Shown here one piece after another: positions 12,193-22,120 of a DNA stretch of 64,000 bases. The DNA comes from Campylorhamphus procurvoides (Eukaryota; Chordata; Aves; Passeriformes; Dendrocolaptidae), in assembly GCA_013396655.1 (NCBI GenBank), contig WBMV01006663.1, positions 528,844 through 592,843 of the forward strand, in the 5' to 3' direction. Below the pieces are notes generated by a model. The model was not told where the DNA came from. It saw only the letters and a program-made list of their open reading frames with translations, and searched no databases. A program made the position numbers and the translations under genes. Every line of letters begins with the position of its first letter. The stretch's first letter is position 1.

Positions 12193-13261
12193 CAGTTTCA
12201 AGGAGCAGGGACACTGCACGTAAACCTGGATCTGCCCTCCCTAAACTGGGCATTTCCACAATGCAGCCTTTTAGAGCTCTGGGAGGCTTTGGGGACAGTT
12301 TGCCCAGGTGACAATCTTGTGTCCTTCCTCTCTTAACCTCAGGGTTGGTACCTGAGGACCTTTCCCAGCCGTGTCCCCAGGGTGGTGGGTGTTGGGCACT
12401 CAGGTGTGTGTTATGACATCTCAAGCTATTACCTAAAAGCCCTGTAAGGCAAGGAGAGGGTTTAGGGCCTTTGGCCCCTTCATTTGCAAGGTGAAATCTC
12501 AATTACAGTGTTATTTTTGGCTGCTTTGCTCACGTCACAGAGATTTATAAAGGGTGAGTCACAGGGACACCTAAAAACCAGACCATTTGGGGTTGTCCTA
12601 CCAAACGCTGGGGGTCTGCAACGGGGCTGTGGGAAGGGAAAATTCCATTGGGGAAAAAAATACACCAGGAATAGGGATATAATTAGAAGCTGTTTGAAGC
12701 CTTCAGCCTGAATGCCAACACCTCGAGCAGGCAGCTCCTCCCAGCTCTGCAGTGCCAAGCCTGGGGCTCCCTGAGCACCAGCACAGTGCAGGCATTATTG
12801 GGATGGCCCTGGAAACCTGGATGGGTGGCCCTGGAGAAGCTGGGACACCACTGGGGGCAGGGAGAGCTGCTGTGGGGAGCAGGGTTTGGGGGGGGACTGG
12901 AGGGGATTGGGACAGGGACAACTTTGAGATGGTTGGGGGAAAAAGGGAGGGATTTGGGGCTCTGGGTGATGTTGCAATCCAGGGAGGGATTTCTGGCCTC
13001 AGGGGTTTGCCCGCTGTGCCAGCCTCCAACCCCTGCTGAAGGCTGAGTGATGGGTGATACAGAGCTGGGGGTTAAATCTCAGTGGATGGAAAACTTGGTG
13101 GTTGAGCATGAGAAGCTTCAGCCAGGGGTTTCTGAAGGAAAAAAGTCCAGGCTGGTCGTAAAAATCAGCAGAGCTTCAAAACACGCTCCCCAAACCCGAA
13201 CAAAGGGATGTTCCCTGAAATTCATGCCAGCAGCACAACATCGTGGGGGCTGGGGGGGGGA

Positions 13262-13447
13262 CTCCTGGGAACCTCCTGGGAACCTCCTGAGATCCTCCTG
13301 GTATTCTCCTGGGAACCTCCTTGGAGCCTCCTGGGGTCCTCCTGGGATCCTCCTGAGATCCTCCTGGGATCCCCCTGGGATCCTCCTGGGATCCTTCTGA
13401 GAACCTCCCGGGAACCTCCTGGGATCCTCCTGGGATCTTCCTGGGAC
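13262..13447. repeat. 11-bp minisatellite, about 17 copies
   Basis: Units of the form CTCCTGGGAAC or CTCCTGGGATC with single-base variants, head to tail. Confidence 0.93.
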
Positions 13448-13799
13448 ACAGAGCTGCCCCTTAGCTGGGGCTGGCTCTGCAAACACTGTGAGCCCATAAA
13501 TCCATGTCTGCTGCTGGGGGAGGCACCCATGGAGGTCTGGCCTCTGCAAGGCAGGAGCTGCTTAAACACATCCAGGATCTCCTTCCCCAGGCCAGCAGCG
13601 TCCCTGCCAAATCTGTCACCACGGAGGCTTCCAGGAATTACTTTGGAAAGGAGCTGTGAGAGCAGGACCCCGAGCCAAGAGTCCAGGCTGCTTCCACTTC
13701 CCACCTGGGGAGGGGCAGCTGGAACAGCTAGAACAGCTTCTCCAGCATGCTGGTGACACTGGTGGGACGTGGGGACACGGTGGCCCAGCCAAAATCATC

Positions 13800-14350
13800 A
13801 AGTCACCAGATGGTTTGGGTTGGAAGGATCCTAAAATTTATCTAGTCCCAACCCCCTGCCATGGGCAGGGACACCTCCCACCAGCCCAGGGTGCTCCAAC
13901 CTGGCCTTGGACACTCCCAGGGATCCAGGGACAACCACAGCTTCTCTGCCCAACCTGTGCCAGGGCCTGCCCACCCTCCCAGGGAGCAATTCCTTCCCAA
14001 TATCCCATCCAGCCCACCCTCTGGCAGTGGGAAGCCATTCCCTGTGTCCTGTCCCTCCATGCCTTGTCCCCAGTCCCTCTCCAGCTCTCCTGGAGCCCCT
14101 TTAGGCACTGCAAGGGGCTCTCAGGTCTCCCTGGAGCCTTCTCTTCTCCAGGTGACCCCCCCAGCTCTCCCAGCCTGGCTCCAGAGCAGAGGGGCTCCAG
14201 CCCTTGGAGCATCTCCGTGGCCTCCTCTGGACTCCTCCAGCAGCTCCACAGCCTTTGGATGTTGTTCCCAGGGCTGGAGGCAGCTCTGCAGGAGGGGTCT
14301 CACCTGAGGGGGCAGAGGAGCACAGTGCCCCCCTCTCCTGCTGCCCACAG
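13800..14350 (-). mobile_element. CR1 LINE 3' fragment, long
   Basis: Antisense copy starting with the tail (GGTTTGGGTTGGAAGGATCC) and extending 550 bp to the GGGTCTCACCTGAGGGGGCA region. It is one of the longest CR1 copies here. Confidence 0.93.
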
Positions 14351-14524
14351 TGTGGGATGAGCCCAGGAAAATGCCAGGACTGCTCAGTGCTCTCCATGCT
14401 GTCAGCCCCCTCCATCCAAACCTCCCCCATGGCCCAGCACAGGCACCACCACACTGGGATGGGATGGTCCTCAGAGCCCAGAGCTCCTCAGCATCTCTGC
14501 ATGGCCATGGAGAGCAGGAATTAA

Positions 14525-14665
14525 CCCCCATCCCTTCCCATCCCTTCCCACCACCCCTTCCCACCATCCCTTCCCACCATCCCTTCTCACCATCCCTTCT
14601 CATCATCCCTTCCCACCACCCCATCCCACCATCCCTTCCCACCACCCCTTCCCACCATCCCTCTC
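14525..14665. repeat. CCCATCCCTTCC-type simple repeat
   Basis: Pyrimidine-rich array of CCCTTCCCACCAT-like units. It lies about 70 bp below the putative 3' end of SDC3. Confidence 0.88.
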
Positions 14666-14763
14666 CTGAGGGTTCCAAGCCCCCAGGACAAGAAAGACCT
14701 TCTCCCTCCACCTCCAAGGCACAACAGACAGGAAAGGCCCTGGGCAGACAATGTTTAAATGAC

Positions 14764-14769
14764 TTTATT
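14764..14769 (-). terminator. Candidate distal polyadenylation signal (AATAAA)
   Basis: The plus strand reads TTTATT, that is AATAAA on the minus strand, at the lower edge of an AT-rich block. GC-rich repeats begin just below it. Cleavage would be expected at about 14735-14755. This is the best candidate for the far end of the SDC3 transcript. Confidence 0.5.
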
Positions 14770-15058
14770 TTTTTTTCCTCCTTTTATAAATGGGCACAGC
14801 ACAGAAATAATTAAAAAAAATAGACAGTACCATTACAGTGCTAAATCCATTGGCAAAGATTATTTTTTATAGTCTTTTTTTTGCATTATTTTTAAAGTTT
14901 TGGCCATTGAATAAGAACAAAAACAATTAACAAACATTTTCTTTTAATTTTTTTTTGTTTTTTAAACAGACACTATGAAGCAATTTAAGTACTAAACTCT
15001 AGAAGAGTTATGTACATACAAAAAAAAGTTCTGTTTAAGATATGTTTCCTATTAAAAA

Positions 15059-15066
15059 TATTTACA
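15059..15066 (-). promoter_or_regulatory. Pumilio response element candidate (TGTAAATA)
   Basis: The plus strand reads TATTTACA, which on the minus strand is TGTAAATA, an exact match to the Pumilio consensus TGTANATA. It sits in the AT-rich distal part of the putative SDC3 3' UTR. A second exact copy lies 251 bp away at 15310-15317. Confidence 0.4.
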
Positions 15067-15245
15067 TGCATTTTTTTCCCTCCCATATTCCTTGAAAGGT
15101 ACAACACTTGTAGTGTTAAAGATTTTTTGTGTTGGGATCATAAATCAGCTCCAAAGAAAAAGCGAAGTGGGGTCACTCGTTGGGCTTTCCTTTGAATCGT
15201 TTCAATCTACTGGAAAGGGATATTTTTTGGATGTACTTCAACGAC

Positions 15246-15251
15246 TTTATT
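15246..15251 (-). terminator. Candidate alternative polyadenylation signal (AATAAA)
   Basis: A second minus-strand AATAAA lies about 480 bp before the distal one. Its context (GACTTTATTTTTTT on the plus strand) closely resembles that of the distal signal. It could produce a slightly shorter 3' UTR. Confidence 0.3.
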
Positions 15252-15309
15252 TTTTTAAGTCTTTTTCCTTTTTTTAACCTTTTTAATTTATACAAGAACA
15301 TTTCATGTT

Positions 15310-15317
15310 TATTTACA
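15310..15317 (-). promoter_or_regulatory. Pumilio response element candidate (TGTAAATA)
   Basis: Second exact TGTAAATA on the minus strand in the same AT-rich block. It is functional only if the interval is transcribed as 3' UTR. Confidence 0.4.
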
Positions 15318-16009
15318 GAAGAACCGAGGGGCGATGGTTTATCCGGGGAGCGTTGGGTGAGGGAGAAGCACGTGATTTTAAAAAGTAGTTCTATCAAACT
15401 GCAATGGAGTTCGAGTTCCTTGAAGTCAGCAGTTCTGCTTTGATTGTCACTGTGCTGGGGTGACCTCGGGCAGGGGGAACTGAAGCACAGAAGGTCACTG
15501 GGACCCTTGAGGTCTTTGTCGATGCCGTGGATGAACCGTCGGGAACGCGGGGTGAAAAAATCCGGATTTGTTTGGTTTTGTGGTTTTAACCCAAGAATCG
15601 AAAGAATAAGGAAAAAAATAACCCCCAAAAAACCCAAACCAAAAGTTTGTAACTCCAGACCGAGACTTCTCGAGAGATGGGGGGTGGGAAGGTCCGTGGA
15701 GCTGCAGGCACAAGGTTTGTGGGACACACCGGAGCGACCGCGGCGTTGGGGAGGATCCCGGGATCTGCTCCAGCTCCAGCAAAAGGCTCCTTAATCCCTA
15801 CCCTGGCACAGCCAGAGCCAGCATGGAGGGGAGCAGGGTGAGGCTGGTGCTGTGCCAGGGCTGCCAGGAGCAGCAATGCCAGGGCTGGCAGGAGCAGCAA
15901 TGCCAGGGAAGGAAGGAGCAGCAAGGAATTCGCGGGGCCAAATCCCACATCCCATGGGATGGGGTCCGAGGGCTGCAGAACCCAGCACGTGGTGCTGGCT
16001 GATAAACCT

Positions 16010-16073
16010 TCCTCCTCTTCCTCCTCCTCTTCCTCCTCCTCTTCCTCCTTTTCCTCCTCCTCCTCCTCCTCAG
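16010..16073. repeat. (TCC/TTCC)n microsatellite
   Basis: Run of TCC and CTTCC triplets in the putative SDC3 3' UTR. It reads as poly-Ser or poly-Glu in spurious frames. Confidence 0.93.
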
Positions 16074-16101
16074 GTGCAGAGTTTACACCAAACCTGTGCC
16101 C

Positions 16102-16184
16102 GCACACATGCTTTGCACGCACACGTATATACATATATACATATATATTAATTACATACACATATATATACATACAGACACGCC
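16102..16184. repeat. Compound (CA)n/(TA)n microsatellite
   Basis: Alternating CACACA and ATATACAT units, imperfect, just beyond the TCC array. Confidence 0.88.
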
Positions 16185-17301
16185 CCCCAGAGCCAGCCCT
16201 GCCCCCTGGGGGGCTCCAGAAGCTGCCCAGGATCCCAGGGAGACTCTGGTTATCCCAAAAAACCTCTCAGTGCTGCAAACTCAGTGTGGCTTTAGAGCCT
16301 CGCAGGAAACCTTTGAGCCCAGAAAACTCATAACGAGGGTGGTTGGGGGGGTGAAAAAGGAATTAAAAAATCCCATCTTGTTTTTAAGATGGTTTTGTTC
16401 CTCTTCAAGCTGGTGACTCGTGGCAGGGGTGGGAGAGCTGTGGGGTTGGGAACCAGGGACAAGGCTCGAGTGGAGCAAAGGAGCTCCCAACCAGGGACTG
16501 TTGGCAAAATAAGGAGGGGATGGGACATTTTGAGGCAAACCAGCACACCAGGGCACCCACCCAGCCCAGAGCCACCACCTTCCCTGCAGCAGGATTCCCC
16601 CAGTGCAGGGTCCTGCTGCTTGTTTTGGAAAGGTCCAAAATCAGGGAGATTTTTGGAGGAAACACACAACTCCCAGCCCTGCAAAACCTGTCCAGGGCTT
16701 GGTCCTGCTGCCGGCTGGGGCCTCTCCATGCCCTGCCCTTCCCACCCTCCCCTTTCCTGCCCTTGCTTGGGCTCTCACACGTGTTTTCTGCTCTTCCCTT
16801 CCCTTTGATCCCCTTCTCCTGCCTCCTCCTTATTTATGTGGCCCAGGAGTCGGTGGATATTTATCACTCTGCTCCGAGGCAGCAGCTGCTGCAAACCAGA
16901 GGGAGCCTGAAGTGCAGCACAGCTGGCAGAGGAGCCCAGCCCACCTCTCCCACTGGGCCACTCCACATCTCCTAAGGCCTCCTAAGAGTCCTCCTGCGGC
17001 TCCAGCACGTCACACTCACCGGGAACACACGGAAAAGAAATGGGAAACCAAGTGGAAAATCCCCCCTCTGCGCCCACCCCTCCTCAGGGAGCACAGCTGG
17101 AAGGACAAGCACATCTGGGCACATCTGGCTGAGATCACCACGAGGGATGGCACACGGGGGGACGATGCCACACCTGGCAGGCTTTGGGAGGGGACGATGT
17201 GGGAGATGCTTAAGCTGAGCCTGGAGCTCCTTTCCCTACAGCTGCTCTGCAGCCAAACCACCAGCTGAGGGGAGGGGAAGGGAGGGGAGGGGAGGGGAGG
17301 A

Positions 17302-17506
17302 NNNNNNNNNNNNNNNNNNNNNNNNNNNNNNNNNNNNNNNNNNNNNNNNNNNNNNNNNNNNNNNNNNNNNNNNNNNNNNNNNNNNNNNNNNNNNNNNNNN
17401 NNNNNNNNNNNNNNNNNNNNNNNNNNNNNNNNNNNNNNNNNNNNNNNNNNNNNNNNNNNNNNNNNNNNNNNNNNNNNNNNNNNNNNNNNNNNNNNNNNNN
17501 NNNNNN
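17302..17506. other. Assembly gap of 205 Ns inside a purine repeat
   Basis: The left flank (17266-17301) is (GGGGA)n and the right flank (17507-17546) is (GGGAA)n, so the missing sequence is probably more of a compound purine/pyrimidine microsatellite. It falls within the putative SDC3 3' UTR. The (GGGGA)n strand could form G-quadruplexes. Confidence 0.95.
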
Positions 17507-17854
17507 GAAGGGAAGGGAAGGGAAGGGAAGGGAAGGGAAGGGAAGGCACTCGTGTTCCTCCCCAATGTGCTTTCTCGCCTCTTCCCCATCCCTCTTCCCA
17601 CCAGGAATCCCTCCAAAGCCTTGGAGTGCCACGAGATGTGTGTGTACCCGAGCAGAAGCACCTGCTGGAGGGAGCAGCTGCACCCCCTGCCCACCCCCTG
17701 CCTCTGGCTGCCCTTGGCATGGCCACGGGCTCAGCACCACCAGCCAGCACCACCGAGCACAGCCCAGGGATGGCACTGTGGGCACCACCAGCACAGCCCC
17801 GAGATGGGCTCAGCTGGCCAAGGCATGGTGCCAATAAAGCCAAGGTTGTGGGTT

Positions 17855-17915
17855 TGACCCCTTTAGAGCTGGGCTTGGTGATCCTTGTGGGTCCCTTCCA
17901 GCCCAGAAACCCCAC
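17855..17915 (+). mobile_element. Possible short CR1 tail
   Basis: GAGCTGGGCTTGGTGATCCT and GTGGGTCCCTTCCAGCCC resemble the last CR1 segment. It is very short, and if real it is exapted into the putative SDC3 3' UTR. Confidence 0.45.
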
Positions 17916-19185
17916 ACAACCAGGTTCCAGTGGGGTTTCCCCCATCGTGGAAAAACCATGGTGTCTGAGCTTTTCTTTCCCCAAAACACACAGCCCGTGT
18001 CCAACTCTGCCCCACCATCCCCTACCCTCGTAGTGGGCACAGAATGAGCCACCCTCCAGCAAGGCAAGGCTTTTCCTCCTCCAAGCGTCATCTCCACCAA
18101 CTAATCCAGTGCCCCTGAGGAGCTGAGGTGACAGGAACGGCTGTGACATAATTTATCACCACAAAAGGAGGGCTCCAAGCCCCGAAGAGCTCACATCCCT
18201 CTCTGGGCAGACAGCAAAGGCATGGAAACAGGAGAAATACAAGGAATGAAGACTTTGGTCACTCCTGACTGCCAGTTTAATTACCTTCACCTCTTTTCTT
18301 TTTTTTTGCATGGGCTCATCTCAACCTTTTAATTACTGCAAAAGAAAGTTCTGCCCTGGCTCCTCTTCCCCCTCCCATTTCCAGCCTCCCTCACTTCCCA
18401 AACTGTAACGGATTTAAGTGCCAGGATTACAACTTAACACCAGCTGAGCGAAGCGAGGTTAAGCTTGAGTGAATAAAAAAATTGTATTATGGAACTTCAG
18501 ACTATTAAAGAGGGGGAAAAAATGGAATGAGGAAGATTAGGGAAGCAGCTAAGAAAAGCAGCATTAAAAAGATTAAGCTGGGAGGGGTTTTCTTTTAAAG
18601 CAAGCTCAAAGGATTAAGTCCACTTTTTCCCAAAGATGGTGATTTTGGGTGGCCTCATTGCTTGCCATGCCCAACTCATTAAATCATGGAGAGACTTGAT
18701 TTCTACCACTCCCCACTGCTTGGGCCCTTTGGGTGGTCCCAAAAGGACCAAAACCCCCCCCAAACCATCAAATTCATGAGTTGAAACTCCCCTTTGAGCA
18801 GGACAGAGAAAGCTGCTCTTGGCACCAGGTTGGCACCAAGTTGGCACCAGCTTCCTCAGCTGTGTGGTCCTTCCTTCCCTCCTCATCCTCCCCAGCTGGG
18901 ATGGAGCCAAGGAATGGTCCCCACACACCCTCAACACCATCCAACAGGATCCTTTCCAAACTCCAAGAACCTAAAATGATGATGGTTTGGAGGCTGACAG
19001 CTCTAAATTGGGGACTTTGGAGCTGATCCACACACAGGACTCTGCTCCTTCCCCTGAAGTAAAGCCACGTCATCATTTTGGGTCACACCCCAAGGGAGAG
19101 CAGCCCAAACCTCCCATTTTCCCACCCACAAATCCCATCCAACCATCCTATGCAGTGCAATGACAATTTACAGGGATTTCATTTC

Positions 19186-19240
19186 ATTTCATATATATAA
19201 CTGTGTATGTATGTGAATGTATATATATATATATATATTT
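19186..19240. repeat. (ATTTC)n and (TA)n simple repeats
   Basis: Three TTTCA units, then GTATG and TATATA tracts, including a run of about ten TA dinucleotides near 19219-19239. Confidence 0.85.
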
Positions 19241-19695
19241 AAAATATGCATTTGGCCTCTCAAATCCCTTCCCTAAACAAGCTCTGCTGTCTCATAACCT
19301 CCACCAGGGTTATAAAACCCTATATCCATTAACACCAAAGTGCCACTGGCTCCATGCAGGTTAATTCACGATACAGAAGAGTCAAAGCAACTGATTTTCC
19401 ACCCCCATTTCCCTGTTTCAATTGCTCCAAGAGCAAAGCCAAGGTCTCCATGGGACACCAGCGAGATGACAACCAAAGCTCCTTGACTGCATCTTGAGTG
19501 GCACTTCAGCTCATGAAAAGCCAACTCCTTGAAGCATCTCATTGACTTCTGTGGGCAGAGCTCGCTCCTAAAAATCCAGCCTTTCTGGAAGGCACCGTTG
19601 GGTCTGGACCAGGCCCTGCTGCTCTGCACCTTGGGCACCCTCCAGGGGGAAACCAGCACGTGGGTGCTGCTGCATCCCAGGGCCGGTGGGAGGAG

Positions 19696-19755
19696 ATGCC
19701 ACCAGATGCCATCAGATGCCACCAGATGCCATCAGATGCCACCAGATGCCATCAG
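19696..19755. repeat. 20-bp tandem repeat, 3 copies
   Basis: Unit AGATGCCACCAGATGCCATC, itself two 10-bp half units. It is in the putative SDC3 3' UTR. Confidence 0.9.
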
Positions 19756-20070
19756 GCTCCTGTGGGTTATCCTGGGGTTGAAGCAACAGCAGCAGGAACA
19801 CAAACCATCAGTCCTGGGGCTTCCAAACGATACGCAGCCAACCTGCCCCAGGGCTGAGCGATGGGAAGCCACTCTCTGCCTCATCCTCCTCACCTTCTGG
19901 GTGCCCGACCCCTGAGGGGACAGGGGTCACCTCTGCTTGGCATTTCCTTCCTTATGCTGCATCTCACACCTTTGTTATCCCCTCTGGAGGAACTGGGGGG
20001 AGGATTGAGCTTCTCCACATCCACCTCCTCCCCCTGCCAGTCCCCACCAGGCTCCGTTTCCAAGCTGAGT

Positions 20071-20076
20071 TTTATT
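20071..20076 (-). terminator. Candidate proximal polyadenylation signal (AATAAA)
   Basis: A minus-strand AATAAA 830 bp after the SDC3 stop, with another at 20245-20250. If used, either would give a short 3' UTR of about 0.7-0.85 kb. The hexamer alone is weak evidence. Confidence 0.25.
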
Positions 20077-20795
20077 GGTCACAGTGAAAGCCCAGCCCAA
20101 GCAAAGTCCCTTCTCCACCAAAGTCCTCGGCGGGTTCTGGAGGTTTCAGGTCTCTGGCTGTGATGTAGTGAAGAGATGGGGTGGCAGGAGATGCCCCAAA
20201 GCTGCACAAACTCTCCAAAAAGCTGATCTAGAGAGATGTTTGGATTTATTCCTTTTCTGCCAAGAGCAAACCCCGGGCCGTCCGGTATTCCAGCCCCTTG
20301 TGCTTTTTCCAAGGTTCGAAGAGTCTTTGAGGGTCGTGTCCTCTCTTCCAAGAGAAGCAGGGAGCAAAGGAATTCCTGCAAAGCAACCAACCCCATTCAA
20401 AAAGCAAACAGAAGATGAAAACAAGACAGAGGGGAAGAAACCTCCCTCCTTTTTGAATGGAGAAAAAAAAAACAACCAACCAGGAAGATAAATCCAAATC
20501 AACCCCCCTGCGCCCCAGGGCTGGGAGAAGGTGTCTGGATCCCAGAGTCCGTTGTGTTGGGAAAAGTCCAGTTGACCTCCAGTCGCTGTGGGCAGCCTGA
20601 CCACCCTGTCCTGTGCTCTCCAGGGTGCTCCTGGGCACGGCTGCCCTGGCATTGGCCCCATGCCCTGTCCATCCCACCAGCGGTGGTTGGCCCGAGCTCA
20701 GTGATGCTCTGGGCACCTGATGTCTCATCACGCCAAAGATGTGTCTTCTCCTTCAGCTGTTGCAGGTTTTGCTTTTTAAATTCACAGTCTGATCC

Positions 20796-20836
20796 AAAAA
20801 AAAAGAGAAAGAGAGAGAGAGAGAAAGAGAGAGACT
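20796..20836. repeat. (GA)n purine tract
   Basis: An AAAAAAAAGAGAAAGAGAGA-type tract about 70 bp downstream of the SDC3 stop codon in transcript direction, giving a CU-rich start to the 3' UTR. Confidence 0.88.
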
Positions 20837-20906
20837 GGATGAAGTAGAGGAGGAGGGAGAGTTTGGAGCGGGGAGGGAGGGAGGGCGAGGCACGCCGGCT
20901 CTCCTT

Positions 20907-21073
20907 CTACGCGTAGAACTCCTCCTGCTTGTCGGGCTTCTGGTAGGTCACGTTGGCTTGTTTGGGCTCCTCCAGGGTGTAACTGCCCTCGTCCTTCTTC
21001 TTCATCCGGTAGATGAGCAGCATGACCAGGAAGGCAGCGAAGAGAGCTCCCACCACGCCGCCCACGATCACCG
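20907..21073 (-). CDS. SDC3: Syndecan-3 exon 5 (transmembrane helix, cytoplasmic tail, stop)
   Basis: The coding part is 167 bp: two bases finish the split Ala codon, then 54 codons and a TAG stop at 20909-20907. It begins [21 protein letters not shown], a single transmembrane helix with the GGVVG (GxxxG) dimerisation motif typical of syndecans. The tail has the three standard parts. C1 is [10 protein letters not shown], which binds ERM and Src-type partners. The variable region is [19 protein letters not shown], which is diagnostic for syndecan-3. C2 ends in EFYA, the PDZ ligand bound by syntenin and CASK. The tail reads QANVTY where mammalian proteins have QASVTY. The resulting N-V-T is cytosolic and so not a working glycosylation site. 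The acceptor is unusual because its pyrimidine tract is a (TG)n repeat. This exon alone would identify the gene. Confidence 0.98.
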
Positions 21074-21078
21074 CTGCA

Positions 21079-21091
21079 ACACACACACACA
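21079..21091 (-). repeat. (TG)n tract forming the exon 5 splice acceptor
   Basis: On the minus strand the acceptor reads as six TG units followed by TGCAG, replacing a normal pyrimidine tract. UG repeats at acceptors are known to be bound by TDP-43 and CELF-type proteins and can weaken exon inclusion. Confidence 0.85.
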
Positions 21092-21242
21092 GGGGGCACA
21101 GCCGTCAGCACAGACCTTTTGGGAGGTCATCTGGGGTTCCAGCTTGGCTTGGTGCTCTGCAGGTCTGTGAGCAAGCTTTCTGCTGAAATCTATGGCTGAG
21201 ACAGCTGAACGTCTCAGGTGGGGGGTTACAGCTTCAACAGCT

Positions 21243-21551
21243 CCCCAGGGAGGGATGCCAAAGGGGTGGTGGCACCACAGGGAGCGATGTGGGAGGGGTG
21301 GGACTACAGGGAGAGATGTCAAAGGGTGGTGGGACCCCAGGGAATAATGCTGATGGGTGGTGGGATCCCAGGGAGCAATTTCAAGTGGTGGTGGGACCTC
21401 AGGGAGACATGCCCAGGGGTGGTGGCACCCCAAGGAGCAATGCTGAGGGGTGGTGGGACTCTAGGGAGAGATGTCAAAGGGTGGTGGGACCCCAGGGACT
21501 GATGCTGAGGGGAGGTGGGACCTCAGGGAGTGATGTCAAAGGGTGGTGGGA
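21243..21551. repeat. 31-bp minisatellite, about 10 copies
   Basis: Head-to-tail units resembling CCCAGGGAGNNATGNNNANG followed by GGTGGTGGGAC. Alternating sub-variants (ATGTCAAAG and ATGCTGAGG types) suggest a 62-bp higher-order unit. It lies inside SDC3 intron 4. Confidence 0.9.
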
Positions 21552-21552
21552 T

Positions 21553-21646
21553 GCTCCAAACTCTCCCAGCAAAAAACAAAGAGCCCCGGGATGCTCCAAA
21601 CTCTCCTGGCAAAGAACAAAGAGCCTTGGGATGCTCCAAGCCCTAG
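21553..21646. repeat. 40-bp tandem repeat, 2.3 copies
   Basis: Units begin GCTCCAAACTCTCC and end in CTTGGGAT or CCCGGGAT. It abuts the 31-bp array in SDC3 intron 4. Confidence 0.8.
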
Positions 21647-21801
21647 AGCTATTTTGGCAGGTGAGTGTGGGTTATCCCAAGCTCCACCTACCCCAGTGTC
21701 CCACCAGACCACCCCCTCTCCTGGGGCAGGGACAGCCCAGCTCCCAGTGCCCCCCAAAGACCCCAGCTCTGCCCCCAGCAGCCCAGGGCCCCTGGTCTCA
21801 C

Positions 21802-22072
21802 CTATCAACACCTCTTTCCTCTCCAGGATGTTCTTCTGGGGCAGCTGTGCAGCAGAGTTCCCAGAGTCTATCGTGTTGTCCAGGAGCCCCGTGTCCGCGT
21901 TCCTGCCCGGCCCAGGTCCCGCCGGGGGTGTCACCACGGCCATCACCTCGTTCCCGAGGTCAGGACGGGTCGTCTCCTCCTCCTCCCGGATCTCAAAGTC
22001 CCCACTGGGGCCGCTGCTCACCGGGACCTCCAGCTCGTTGTCGGGGACTGTCGTCACCTCCCCTGGCTCCAT
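21802..22072 (-). CDS. SDC3: Syndecan-3 exon 4 (juxtamembrane ectodomain)
   Basis: This 271-bp exon (90 codons plus one base) runs from MEPGEVTTVPDNELEV to KNILERKEVLI. The acceptor is ctttcccccag|ATG and the donor ATAG|gtgaga (phase 0 in, phase 1 out). The ATG that opens the exon is internal, not a start. It contains SSGPSGDFE, a membrane-proximal Ser-Gly pair followed by acidic residues that could carry a second glycosaminoglycan. It also contains DNTIDSGNSAAQLPQKNILERKEVLI, split here as DNTIDSGNSAAQ and LPQKNILERKEVLI, which matches the strongly conserved juxtamembrane stretch of vertebrate syndecan-3. The basic LERK just outside the membrane is where ectodomain shedding occurs in this family. 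If intron 4 were kept, the frame would stay open for roughly 90 codons and bypass the membrane anchor (see findings). Confidence 0.96.
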
Positions 22073-22120
22073 CTGGGGGAAAGGACAAGGTGGAGCAGGG
22101 GACAAGGACCAAGGGTGGCT

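Larger units (their letters stand above)
11096..13261. other. Intergenic sequence with a possible CR1 piece and (ATCC)n
   Basis: The open frames at 11114-11656 and 12703-13029 have no recognisable domain and compete with frames on the other strand. I do not call a gene. Confidence 0.5.
14735..20906 (-). other. SDC3: Putative long 3' UTR of SDC3
   Basis: Downstream of the SDC3 stop I find no other convincing coding sequence on the minus strand until an AT-rich block at about 14755-15440 that ends in a minus-strand AATAAA. I read the whole interval as SDC3 3' UTR of about 6.2 kb, including a 205-base N gap. Syndecan-3 messages are known to have long 3' UTRs, but the extent here is inference and no transcript is available. 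Minus-strand AATAAA hexamers at 20071-20076, 20245-20250, 15246-15251 and 14764-14769 could give alternative ends. The interval also holds (TCC)n, (CA/TA)n, (TA)n and (AGGGG)n/(GAAGG)n microsatellites and a 20-bp tandem repeat at 19696-19755. The far AT-rich block could instead belong to another, unrecognised minus-strand transcript. Confidence 0.5.
21074..21801 (-). other. SDC3: SDC3 intron 4 with two tandem repeats
   Basis: A 728-bp intron. It starts gtgaga and ends in (TG)n-TTGCAG. A 31-bp minisatellite (21243-21551) and a 40-bp repeat (21553-21646) fill more than half of it. Confidence 0.9.

Noticed and set aside
1..14350. Search for LAPTM5 or MATN1, the expected neighbours below SDC3
   Set aside because: No exon with their membrane segments, von Willebrand A domain or coiled coil could be recognised. 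They probably lie outside the window.
17016..18149. 377-codon minus-strand frame
   Set aside because: It runs through 205 Ns and a pentamer microsatellite, so the open frame is meaningless.
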